Positions 32,894 to 40,408 of a stretch of DNA of 47,257 nucleotides are shown here, one piece after another (within the stretch, counting starts at the first letter, position 1; each line of letters opens with the position of its first letter). This DNA comes from Vulcanimicrobiota bacterium. GTDB taxonomy: Bacteria > Vulcanimicrobiota > Vulcanimicrobiia > Vulcanimicrobiales > Vulcanimicrobiaceae. Where the stretch lies: NCBI GenBank assembly GCA_003136655.1, contig PLFC01000034.1, positions 41,693-88,949 of the forward strand, given 5' to 3'. Both the position numbers and the translations under genes were made by a program. The notes under the pieces were generated by a model. It was given only the letters and a program-made list of their open reading frames with translations, made no database searches and was not told the DNA's origin.

Positions 32894-34585
32894 ATGATCG
32901 CTCGAGTTCTTCCCATTGCGGCCGCTTGGACGCTCGCGTTCGGCATGACCGCTGCCGCGGCCGCCACCGTTCCCATCGAGAGCGGCTCGACGGCGGGTCT
33001 GCGCGACCTGGGCCCGGCACCGTCGACGGTGACCGTGCGCGTCGCCGTCGTGTTGAATTACCGTCACGACGACGAACTCGACGCGCTGACCGAAGCGCAG
33101 GCCGATCCCGACTCCCCGCTCTATCACCACTTCCTGACGCCCGAGCAGTTCGCCGGTTATTTCGGCGCGAAACCGGCCGACTACGCGCGCGTCGTCGCTT
33201 CGCTGCGGAGCGGCGGGTTCACCGTCACGCAGACGTACCCGAATCGCACGGTCGTCGACGCCATCGCGCCCGCACCCGTTGCGGCGAAGTATTTTTCCAC
33301 CGAGATCCATAGCGTGATCTCGCCCGATGCGGGCCGCACCTACACCAACGTGCGTCCCGGTACGGTGCCGGCGGCCATCGCCGACGCCGTCTACTCGGTC
33401 GTCGGACTCGACGCCTCGCATCGTCTGCACCCCGCCTACGTGTTTCCGGCGCACCGCGCCGCGCCCGCGCCCAACCGCAACGCGATTCGCGACGGCAATC
33501 CGGTCTTCGGGCCCGACGGCGGCTACGGTCCGCAGGTCTTCACCAACTCGTACCAGTTGCCCGCGGCCAACGGCTACACCGGCACCGGCCGCGCCTCGGG
33601 CGTGGCCACCGACAACGACTTTCTCGATAGCGACTTGGCCTCGTACCTCGCCTACTTCGGCGTCACCCGTACGGGCCCGCCGACGACGCGCGTCAACGTC
33701 GACGGCGGCCCCGGCTCCGGCTTGGGACCCGACTCGATCGAAACGACGCTCGACGTGGAGACGATCGTGTCGCTCGCTCCCGGCACGGCACTCTACGTTT
33801 ACGAAGCGCCGTACGACGAGCCGACCAACGACAATTTCATCGACATCTACAATCAGGTCGTCAGCGACAACCTGGTCGACACGCTGAACTCGAGCTACAC
33901 GTATTGCGAGACCGCGATCAATCAATACGTCAAGAATTATTCGAAGTCGGTCGAGAAGGTCGAACGCCAAGGCAGTGCGCTGGGCATCACCTTCCACGCA
34001 GCCGCCGGTGACAGCGGGTCAGAGTCCTACGGCTGCACCGGTACGAGCATCGGCGAACCGGTCGACAGCCCGCACAACATCGCGGTCGGCGGCACGACGC
34101 TCTCGGTCGACCAAAACGGCAACGAGACGAGCGAAGTGGGCTGGAGCGGCAACGATTACGGCACCGGCGGCGGCGTCTCGGTCATCTTCAAGGTGCCGCC
34201 GTACCAGAAAAAGGTTCCGAACATCATCACCAGCGGGCGCAACATTCCCGACCTCGCTTCCGACGCCGATCCCGATACGGGCGAATCGTTTTATTACGAC
34301 GGCGGCTTCGCGGGCCCGATCGGCGGCACGTCGCTCGCTTCACCGACCTTCGGCGCCGACCTCACCGAGATCGACCAACTGCAAAATGGGCGCGCCGGCT
34401 GGTTCAACGTGACGCTCTACAAGACGTGGTTGAAAGACGGCTACAGCAGCGGCGCGACGACGTATTTCCGCGACATCACCGAGGGCAGCATCCCACCGTA
34501 TTCCGCAGGCCCCGGGTACGATCAAATGTCCGGCATCGGCACGCTGCAGGTGAGCAACTTCGCAACCCTGCTCAAGAAGAAATGA
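32894..34585 (+). CDS. Secreted sedolisin (S53) serine-carboxyl protease precursor
   Basis: A 563-residue preproenzyme. The signal peptide is residues 1-24 (MIARVLPIAAAWTLAFGMTAAAAA). The pro-domain (~35-190) has LDALTEAQADPDSPLYHHFLTPEQFAGYF. The catalytic domain carries Glu283 and Asp287 (SIETTLDVE), oxyanion Asp373 (AAAGDSGSE) and Ser480 (GGTSLASP). The calcium-binding end is FRDITEGS followed by GPGYDQMSGIGTL. S53 enzymes work at acid pH, which would suit an acidic habitat. The ATG follows a strong AAGGAGG. The stop overlaps the next start by ATGA, making it the first gene of a three-gene operon. Confidence 0.94.
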   Translation: MIARVLPIAAAWTLAFGMTAAAAATVPIESGSTAGLRDLGPAPSTVTVRVAVVLNYRHDDELDALTEAQADPDSPLYHHFLTPEQFAGYFGAKPADYARVVASLRSGGFTVTQTYPNRTVVDAIAPAPVAAKYFSTEIHSVISPDAGRTYTNVRPGTVPAAIADAVYSVVGLDASHRLHPAYVFPAHRAAPAPNRNAIRDGNPVFGPDGGYGPQVFTNSYQLPAANGYTGTGRASGVATDNDFLDSDLASYLAYFGVTRTGPPTTRVNVDGGPGSGLGPDSIETTLDVETIVSLAPGTALYVYEAPYDEPTNDNFIDIYNQVVSDNLVDTLNSSYTYCETAINQYVKNYSKSVEKVERQGSALGITFHAAAGDSGSESYGCTGTSIGEPVDSPHNIAVGGTTLSVDQNGNETSEVGWSGNDYGTGGGVSVIFKVPPYQKKVPNIITSGRNIPDLASDADPDTGESFYYDGGFAGPIGGTSLASPTFGADLTEIDQLQNGRAGWFNVTLYKTWLKDGYSSGATTYFRDITEGSIPPYSAGPGYDQMSGIGTLQVSNFATLLKKK

Positions 34586-35514
34586 TTCCGGCCGCTCCGG
34601 CGCCCGCAGCGCCGGTCGCGGGGTGCAGTTGGGAAGCGAAGGCGTACGTTGCCGTCCGTGACGGCACGCGGCTTCCAGACCTCGGTGCGCGCGTGGTCTT
34701 CGCCGGTCCGGCGCCGGCCGCGCCTCCGCCGCCGGACCCGTACGTGTGGAACCCCGTCTTTCCGGTCGACGCACAGGGTCGCGTGCACGCGCGATCCGAC
34801 GGCGCGGTCAGCTCGATCCTCACGGTCTCGGGCGGGGGTTGCGCGCCGGCGCACGTCGCGGTGCTGGTCTACAGCGACGGCTTCGCGCCGCGCCGCGGCA
34901 TTGCGTTCGATTACGGACCGGCCAAGGCGTACGACGAACTGAGCCCCGGCGAGATGAGTTACGACAGCTTCGCGGTGCACGCGGAGACCGAAGCGCCGCT
35001 GCGCTTGCGCTCGGTCTGGCTCTCGACCGACATCCGCTCGCTGGGCTACGCGCATCCGGCCGGTTTCGTGACCGACGTCGGCGGCACGACGCAGACCTAT
35101 CGCCCGGCCACCGACGTGCGCGACACGTCGATCGAACTGCGCAGCGGGTACGCGTTCGCGCGCGGCGGGCCAACGCTCGAACTCGCGTATCTCGATGCAT
35201 TTACCAACGCCTTCCGGCCCAGCGTCAAAGGTCTCGGCGTCGCCGTCGAAGTGCCGCCCGCGCTCGCGCAGACGCTGAGCGCCGACGGCTCGCTCTCGTA
35301 TTATCCGAGCCTGGTCGGCGGCGGCATCACCTATCGCGCCCTTCGCTTCCGTTTGGCCGGCACGTTCTCGCTCGCCGCATTGGGCAGCCCGTATTACTTC
35401 GAACTCGCGACGCTCGGCGACCACCGCACGGCGCTCTCGCGCGCCCCCTCGTCGACGAGTTATACGGGCGCGATGCTCGGCATCGGGATTCGACTCGGCG
35501 GAGGCATTCCGTGA
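34582..35514 (+). CDS. Unknown protein coupled to sedolisin
   Basis: A 310-residue protein with no family I can name. It starts MIPAAPAPAAPVAGCSWEAKAYV, without a convincing signal peptide. Residues ~10-130 look like an Ig-like or carbohydrate-binding beta domain with a Pro run (PAPAAPPPPDPYVWNPVFPVDA) and two Cys. Residues ~130-310 show alternating polar/hydrophobic strands ending in short amphipathic strands (SYTGAMLGIGIRLGGGIP), like an outer-membrane beta-barrel end. It overlaps sedolisin (ATGA) and the SGNH hydrolase (GTGA), which implies a shared extracytoplasmic job. Confidence 0.75.
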   Translation: MIPAAPAPAAPVAGCSWEAKAYVAVRDGTRLPDLGARVVFAGPAPAAPPPPDPYVWNPVFPVDAQGRVHARSDGAVSSILTVSGGGCAPAHVAVLVYSDGFAPRRGIAFDYGPAKAYDELSPGEMSYDSFAVHAETEAPLRLRSVWLSTDIRSLGYAHPAGFVTDVGGTTQTYRPATDVRDTSIELRSGYAFARGGPTLELAYLDAFTNAFRPSVKGLGVAVEVPPALAQTLSADGSLSYYPSLVGGGITYRALRFRLAGTFSLAALGSPYYFELATLGDHRTALSRAPSSTSYTGAMLGIGIRLGGGIP

Positions 35515-36686
35515 TCGATCGCGCGACGTTCGTGCAAGCATTGGCCGCGGCGGTAGCCGCTCCGGCCACGCCGCCGCCCGCGGAGCGCAGCTTCAACGTG
35601 CTCGTCTTGGGCGATTCGATTGCGTGGGGTCAGGGGCTGCGGCCCGAGCATCGCTGGCGCACGCTGCTGATCGACTACCTCACCAAAACGCTGAAGCAGC
35701 CCGTGCGCGAGATCCCCACCGAGTTGCATTCCGGCGCGATCATCGGCATCGGGGACCGGAATCAGATCGGCCTGCCGGGCCTGTACCAGCCCGGGGAAAC
35801 GGAGCCGTCGTTTCTCGACAAGGGTCCGTACGCGGGCGAAATCCCGAGCGGCACGCCGACCGTGCTCGCCGAACTCGACGCGCTCGACGCTTCGCCGGAA
35901 AAAGATACGCCGATCGATCTGATCGTGCTCTCCGCGGGCATCAACGACGTGCGCATCACGCGCCTGCTCGACCCGCTCGCGCGCGACGAGTATATCGCGG
36001 CGCTCATCGACCTGCACTGTCACCGGCACCTCACCGCACTGCTCGATCGCATTCGCACGCGGTGCGTCGAGCGCAATCCCGGTTGCCGCGTCGCGGTGCT
36101 CTCGTACTTCCGGATGGTCAGCAAGGATAGTACCAAGTTTCCTTCGGTGTACGATTTCGTCTCGGCGTTGCTTTCGCAACCTCCGCGCAGCCGGGCCGAG
36201 CGCCGCCGCGAACGCATCATCCAGGGCTTGGCCAAAATCAGCGAGGGCAAGCATGAGGCGAACACGCCCTACGCGACCTATGCCGACCTGCCCGAGATCG
36301 TCAGAGGCATCATCGACGCGGCGGGCCGTTTCTATGCCGAATCCGAGGCGGCCATCGGGGCCGCGGTCGACGATGCGAATCGCGCGCCGTTCACACCCGC
36401 ATTCGTGCACGTGACGCCGCGCATCTCCGACGGTCAAGCCGTGTTCGTGGCGCCGCCGAATTCCTCGTCGCTCTGGGAGCTGCGCTTCGCCGATCGCGCG
36501 GTCTTCCCGGTAGACGAGGTCTATGCCGAACGCGACGAACTCTGTCGCCAACTCTACAGCCCCGAGAAAGCGCCCGCATCGCTCAACGAATGCCGCATCG
36601 CCTCGATCGGCCACCCCGACGTCGTGGGCGCGCAGCAGGGGTACTTCGACGCGATTCTCGCCGCGATCGCTTCGGTCGCGCGCTAA
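35511..36686 (+). CDS. SGNH/GDSL-family hydrolase
   Basis: A 391-residue esterase-type protein. Block I is VLVLGDSIAWGQGL with nucleophile Ser36. The Asn of block III is in LIVLSAGINDVRITR. The block V His is near residue 368 in SIGHPDVVGAQQ. The long middle region (~170-330) is an insertion relative to typical 200-residue SGNH enzymes and is mostly helical and charged. No clear signal peptide is seen, only an Ala-rich start. The GTG overlaps the preceding stop. It is the last gene of the sedolisin operon, followed by a strong terminator. The substrate is unknown. Acyl or acetyl esters are usual for the family. Confidence 0.85.
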   Translation: MIDRATFVQALAAAVAAPATPPPAERSFNVLVLGDSIAWGQGLRPEHRWRTLLIDYLTKTLKQPVREIPTELHSGAIIGIGDRNQIGLPGLYQPGETEPSFLDKGPYAGEIPSGTPTVLAELDALDASPEKDTPIDLIVLSAGINDVRITRLLDPLARDEYIAALIDLHCHRHLTALLDRIRTRCVERNPGCRVAVLSYFRMVSKDSTKFPSVYDFVSALLSQPPRSRAERRRERIIQGLAKISEGKHEANTPYATYADLPEIVRGIIDAAGRFYAESEAAIGAAVDDANRAPFTPAFVHVTPRISDGQAVFVAPPNSSSLWELRFADRAVFPVDEVYAERDELCRQLYSPEKAPASLNECRIASIGHPDVVGAQQGYFDAILAAIASVAR

Positions 36687-36697
36687 CCGCATCGCAA

Positions 36698-36736
36698 GAA
36701 AGGGCAGGCACCGCGCGCGCGATGCCTGCCCCTTTG
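36698..36736. terminator. Intrinsic terminator between convergent genes
   Basis: GGGCAGGCA at 36702-36710 pairs with TGCCTGCCC at 36723-36731 around a GC-rich loop. An A-rich flank (AAGAAA) on the left and CTTT on the right let it work on either strand for the convergent SGNH and Pro-rich genes. Confidence 0.75.
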
Positions 36737-36754
36737 GGTTAACCGGGACCGGAC

Positions 36755-37621
36755 TCAGTTACCGTATGCGACGATGCATGCGGCATTGAGCACGGCGCGC
36801 AGGTTCGGGCTCGACGGCACTTGTCCGTCGATCGTGAAGTCGCGACAATCGCCTTCCTCAACGTACTCTTGGCCGTACGAGACGAAGTTGAAGCTGACCC
36901 ACGATCCGCTGTTACCGTACACGCTGCCGACGATCAGGTAGACGTCGTCGGTGTTGGGCACGAGCACGTAGTCGTTGTTGCTCGTAATCGTCTGGTTGAC
37001 GAGGTTGAGGAAGAGCGACGCTCCGAAGAGCCCCGCGACGATGCTCGTGCCGTTGTACCACGGCTGGTTGTTGACCAGCCACGGACGGTTGTAGCGCCAA
37101 CGCGGACCCCACCAGCCGGGACGATAGCCGGGGACCCAACCGTAATTGGGGCGCCAGCCGCCGCCCGGCGGACGGTAGTAATTCGGCGGTCCCATCCAGG
37201 TGGGCGGACGCGTACCCGGACGCCAGTATCCGCCACCACCCGACGGCGGACGCGGCGGCGGCTTGGGGTACGGAGGGCGCGGTGGCCGAGGCGTCGGCCG
37301 AGGCGGACGCGGCGTGGGCCGCGGTGGCCGAGGCGTGGGCCGCGGCGGACGCGGCGTCGGGCGCGGAGGCCGTGGCGTCGGGCGCGGAGGCCGCGGCGTC
37401 GGGCGCGGCTTCGGCGGCGGCGGCTTGGGCACGGGCTTCACCGTCGGCGGCTTGGGCTGCGGACGCGGCGGCGGCTTTGCGCCGTTCGGCGGCGGCGCCG
37501 GCTTCGTCGCCGGGCCTTGGTTCGGCGGCGGTTGTTGCTGCGCCGATGCCGGCAGCAGCGTTCCACCGGTAAACGCGAGGGCGAGCGCGAGACACGCCCA
37601 GCGCTGGAACGAAAATTGCAT
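36755..37621 (-). CDS. Exported Pro/Arg-repeat protein
   Basis: A 288-residue secreted or envelope protein. The signal peptide is residues 1-28 (MQFSFQRWACLALALAFTGG ... ASA). A Pro/Lys/Arg region follows, with six tandem PTPRPPR heptads, then a Trp/Tyr/Pro/Arg-rich stretch (YRPGWWGPRWRYNRPWLV). The C-terminal domain of about 90 residues (TSIVAGLFGASLFLNLV, then VYLIVGSVYGNSGSWVSFNFV) has two late Cys (GDCRDFT and NAACIV). The basic polyproline segment may span or bind peptidoglycan or polyanions. The function is unknown. The start is ATG 37621 with GAGGAG upstream. The ATG at 37660 would add residues before a normal signal peptide. Confidence 0.8.
   Translation of the reverse strand: MQFSFQRWACLALALAFTGGTLLPASAQQQPPPNQGPATKPAPPPNGAKPPPRPQPKPPTVKPVPKPPPPKPRPTPRPPRPTPRPPRPTPRPPRPTPRPPRPTPRPPRPTPRPPRPPYPKPPPRPPSGGGGYWRPGTRPPTWMGPPNYYRPPGGGWRPNYGWVPGYRPGWWGPRWRYNRPWLVNNQPWYNGTSIVAGLFGASLFLNLVNQTITSNNDYVLVPNTDDVYLIVGSVYGNSGSWVSFNFVSYGQEYVEEGDCRDFTIDGQVPSSPNLRAVLNAACIVAYGN
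37281..37406 (-). repeat. Six tandem 21-bp repeats encoding PTPRPPR heptads
   Basis: Six contiguous 21-base units, varying at third positions, fill 126 bases inside the exported Pro/Arg-repeat gene. Units differ mainly by GGT/GGC/GGA and CGC/CGA/CGT changes, consistent with old duplication under amino-acid-level selection. Confidence 0.85.
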
Positions 37622-37715
37622 CGGGACTCCTCGGTTGGAGTGCGAGGAAACGAGATGCACCCTTCGGCGAAGTCCGCGCTCGCCCTCGAAGCGCTCTGCG
37701 AAAAGGAGCGCGCCG

Positions 37716-38678
37716 CTACCCGAGCACGATCGCTTCGAGCTTGGGATAGACCAACGTAGCGGCTTGGGGAAACGTGGTCGGATCGATGATGTCGTGGCGC
37801 GGCGCGCCCAGGTCGGAGAGCACGACTTGACCGTATCGTGCTCCGCGCGCCTTCCAGGCCCGCATCACGTCGAACGTGATCGCGTTATTCACCGCGCTCT
37901 CGTTGCGATTGGTCACGAGCGTGCAGGCCCTGCCCTGCGGCGCCCGCAGCAGCTTCGACGCCTTGACCACTTCGTTCCCGAAGAAGACGATCTGGGCGAG
38001 ACCGTGGGTGGGGAAACCGGGATAGGCGTAGGGCGGCGGGCACTTCTCCTTAACGCGCGGATCCCACCAGACGTAACGATCGGGCCGGTGGGCGAGGGTT
38101 CGCATCGCCGTCAGGCCGATGCCGTCGGGCACGTGGATCGGCATGAGAAAGGGTGAGACGGGAACGGCCAAGTCGATCGGCTGCGTCTGCGCCAGATACA
38201 GCGCCATCGTGCCTCCGAGCGAAAGCCCGACCGCGCTCACGCGCCGGCCCAGTCCGCGCGTCAGCCGGTACGCATCGGTCGTCGCCGACTCGAGTTGGGC
38301 GACGGTCAGGTTTGCGAGCGCGCGCGTCAAGCGATCGCGATAGCCGTGGAGCGGAATCCTCGGCACGTAGACGTTGCATCCGCGCGCGTGAAAGCGCTCG
38401 GCCAGTTCGACGAATTGTTGCGGGCAATTCGTAAACCCGTGAAAGAGCACGACGGCATCGTCGGTGCTCTTTCCGTGATGGTAGAGACGCGGCAGCGCAA
38501 ACTCGGCGATGAGCGGATCGGCTTTATCCCGGGCGATGAGCGCCTGGATCGCTTCGAGCGCAGCCGGAAAGGTGAGCGCTGCCGCCTCGGACTCTGCGGG
38601 AGCGGGCCCGCCCGGACGGTCGCAGGCTTGGAGCGTCGCCGCGCCCGCAGCGAGGGTCAGGAAGCGGGAGCGACGCAC
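37716..38678 (-). CDS. Lipoprotein alpha/beta hydrolase
   Basis: A 320-residue hydrolase with an N-terminal signal MRRSRFLTLAAGAATLQAC. The LQAC lipobox predicts lipidation at Cys19. The fold is shown by VVLFHGFTNCPQQF (oxyanion strand, HG at 80-81), the nucleophile elbow GLSLGG with Ser153, VNVYVPRIPLHG-like second strand, and a late His in SDLGAPRHDIIDP. It resembles carboxylesterase or monoglyceride-lipase-like enzymes. The substrate is unknown. The gene sits 40 bases after the start of the small secreted gene and 95 bases before the Pro-rich gene, all on the minus strand. Confidence 0.85.
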   Translation of the reverse strand: MRRSRFLTLAAGAATLQACDRPGGPAPAESEAAALTFPAALEAIQALIARDKADPLIAEFALPRLYHHGKSTDDAVVLFHGFTNCPQQFVELAERFHARGCNVYVPRIPLHGYRDRLTRALANLTVAQLESATTDAYRLTRGLGRRVSAVGLSLGGTMALYLAQTQPIDLAVPVSPFLMPIHVPDGIGLTAMRTLAHRPDRYVWWDPRVKEKCPPPYAYPGFPTHGLAQIVFFGNEVVKASKLLRAPQGRACTLVTNRNESAVNNAITFDVMRAWKARGARYGQVVLSDLGAPRHDIIDPTTFPQAATLVYPKLEAIVLG

Positions 38679-38718
38679 GCTACCATACTGCAGGCGCGGC
38701 CGGCGTTGAGAGCGAGAG

Positions 38719-39108
38719 TTAGCGGGTCGCCGTGATGGCGCCGCACGACGAGGTCGCCTTGCCGGCGTACGTCACGTCGCTATACAGCGGGAAGTGGTGA
38801 TTGATCTTGGCGCCCGGCGCGAACTTGCCGGTGTCGGTCACTTTCCGCAAGAAGTTGTTGGCGGCGTTGCGATAGCCGACCACGAACGTTACGGTCGTAT
38901 ACGTGCGCGCGCCGATGTTTTCGTACACGATCTGCGTGCCGCTGGCGTTCTTCGACATCAACTTCGGCGGCGTCACGAAGCACTGATCGATCTTCACGTC
39001 GGGCAGAAAATGCTGCATGGCGGGCTTCGGTTGCGCGACTGCGCTGCTGCCGACGGACGCGGCGAGTGCGAGGGTTGCGACAAAACCCGCAGGGAGAATG
39101 CTCTTCAC
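38719..39108 (-). CDS. Small secreted hypothetical protein
   Basis: A 129-residue product. GTG at 39108, with GGAG about seven bases upstream, starts a classical signal peptide (MKSILPAGFVATLALAASVGSSAVAQ). The mature part of about 100 residues is a beta-sandwich-like sequence (TQIVYENIGARTYTTVTFVVGYRN) with two Cys (DQCFVTPP and SSCGAIT) that probably form a disulfide. No family is recognised. Confidence 0.7.
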   Translation of the reverse strand: MKSILPAGFVATLALAASVGSSAVAQPKPAMQHFLPDVKIDQCFVTPPKLMSKNASGTQIVYENIGARTYTTVTFVVGYRNAANNFLRKVTDTGKFAPGAKINHHFPLYSDVTYAGKATSSCGAITATR

Positions 39109-39220
39109 TTCAACTCCATTTGGGTCTACTAACTCGTTAAGACCCTTATCGACGCCGTTCGAACCGCTAGCTTGCTTATCCTTGGCCAGATATCGTGCCC
39201 AAGGCGGCGAAGGCACGAGC

Positions 39221-40105
39221 ATGAGCGCGAATACGATAACGCTGCAGAGCGGCGCACGAGATATCGACGTGCTGACGGGCGGTGCGGAATCGGGTCCGGC
39301 TTTGGTTTGTCATCACGGCACGCCGTCGGATGCGACGGTGTGGCGCGCGTGGGACGAGGTCGCGCGCGCGAACGGCCTGCGCCTGATCGCGATCTCGCGG
39401 CCGGGCTATGCGACCTCGACGCGATTACCCGGACGCAGCGTTGCAAGCGTCGTCGCCGACGTCGCGGCAACGCTCGATGCCCTGGACGTGCCCTGGTTCG
39501 TGACCACCGGCTGGTCGGGCGGCGGACCGCATGCGCTGGCCTGCGCCGCGCTCGAAAAGCGTTGCCGTGCGGCGTCGACGTTGGCCGGAGTCGGACCGTA
39601 TGGACGCGCCGATCTCGACTTTCTCGCGGGCATGGGGCCGGAGAATCACGCCGAATTCGGCGCCGCACTCTCGGGTGAAGCGGCGTTGCGCGCGTGGTTC
39701 GCCGAGAACGCGGAAGCGATGCGCACCGTCACCGGAGCCGAACTCGCCGCCGCCTTCGGCGGGCTCGTCCCGCAAGTCGACAAAGACGTGATGGCCGGCG
39801 CCTTCGCCGACGAAATGGCCGCGGAGATGCGGCGCGCGCTCGCCGGCGGCTTCGACGGTTGGGTCGACGACGACGCCGCCTTCATCGCGGAGTGGGGCTT
39901 CGCGCTCGACGCTATTCCGGTGCCGGTCACGATCTGGCAAGGCGACCTCGACTTGATGGTGCCCGCAGCGCACGGCGCGTGGTTGGCCCGGCACGTACCC
40001 GGCGCTCGCGCGCGCAGCGCTCCCGGACACGGCCACGTTTCCCTGATCACGACGTATCGCGACGAGATCGTGGCGGATCTCGTCGCGAGCGCTCGCCGCG
40101 ACTAG
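39221..40105 (+). CDS. Cytoplasmic alpha/beta hydrolase
   Basis: A 294-residue alpha/beta-fold hydrolase with no signal peptide. The oxyanion region is CHHGTPSDATVW (residues 30-41), the nucleophile elbow GWSGGGPH with Ser99, the acid strand IWQGDLDLMVP and the catalytic His in APGHGHVSL near the end. SRPGYATSTRLPGR after strand 4 is typical of proline-iminopeptidase-like members. The N-terminus lacks a lid insertion. The start is ATG 39221. It diverges from the small secreted gene and converges on the ABM gene with no gap. Confidence 0.87.
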   Translation: MSANTITLQSGARDIDVLTGGAESGPALVCHHGTPSDATVWRAWDEVARANGLRLIAISRPGYATSTRLPGRSVASVVADVAATLDALDVPWFVTTGWSGGGPHALACAALEKRCRAASTLAGVGPYGRADLDFLAGMGPENHAEFGAALSGEAALRAWFAENAEAMRTVTGAELAAAFGGLVPQVDKDVMAGAFADEMAAEMRRALAGGFDGWVDDDAAFIAEWGFALDAIPVPVTIWQGDLDLMVPAAHGAWLARHVPGARARSAPGHGHVSLITTYRDEIVADLVASARRD

Positions 40106-40408
40106 CTAGAGCGCGTCGCCGACGGCGATGCGGGCTTCGATCGCGGTCAATTCGCCGAAGCGCTCGTCGAGGTCGTCGTACTCCGTGGCGTAGCGATCGA
40201 GAAAGGCGAGGAAGGCCGCCTTCGACATCCAGCGGTCGATCGTCAGATAGCGCCCGGGCTCTTCGCAGCGCACGAGTTGCGTGCCGAGATAGCCCTCGGC
40301 CAGGCGGAAGAGCCGTTGCCAATCGCCGCCGGTTCCGTAGGCTTCGATGAAGCGGCCCTCGCGTGCCGGTTCGACGCGATACGACCACACGATCACGTGC
40401 TCAGCCAC
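40106..40408 (-). CDS. ABM-domain (antibiotic biosynthesis monooxygenase-like) protein
   Basis: A 100-residue dimeric alpha/beta barrel domain: IVWSYRVEPAREGRFIEAYG, then FRLAEGYLGTQLVRCEEPGRY and SKAAFLAFLDRYATEYDDLD. Such proteins include cofactor-free quinol monooxygenases and haem-degrading enzymes, and many have no known substrate. The haem-type Asn is not apparent. The start is GTG 40408 with GGAGG six bases upstream, inside the last codons of recQ, so it is translated as part of the recQ unit. A second ABM gene in the window, at 15865, is broken. Confidence 0.8.
   Translation of the reverse strand: MAEHVIVWSYRVEPAREGRFIEAYGTGGDWQRLFRLAEGYLGTQLVRCEEPGRYLTIDRWMSKAAFLAFLDRYATEYDDLDERFGELTAIEARIAVGDAL

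Noticed and set aside
37281-37406. Possible CRISPR or noncoding repeat array
   Set aside because: The units are contiguous 21-mers without spacers and keep the heptad reading frame, so they are protein-coding repeats.
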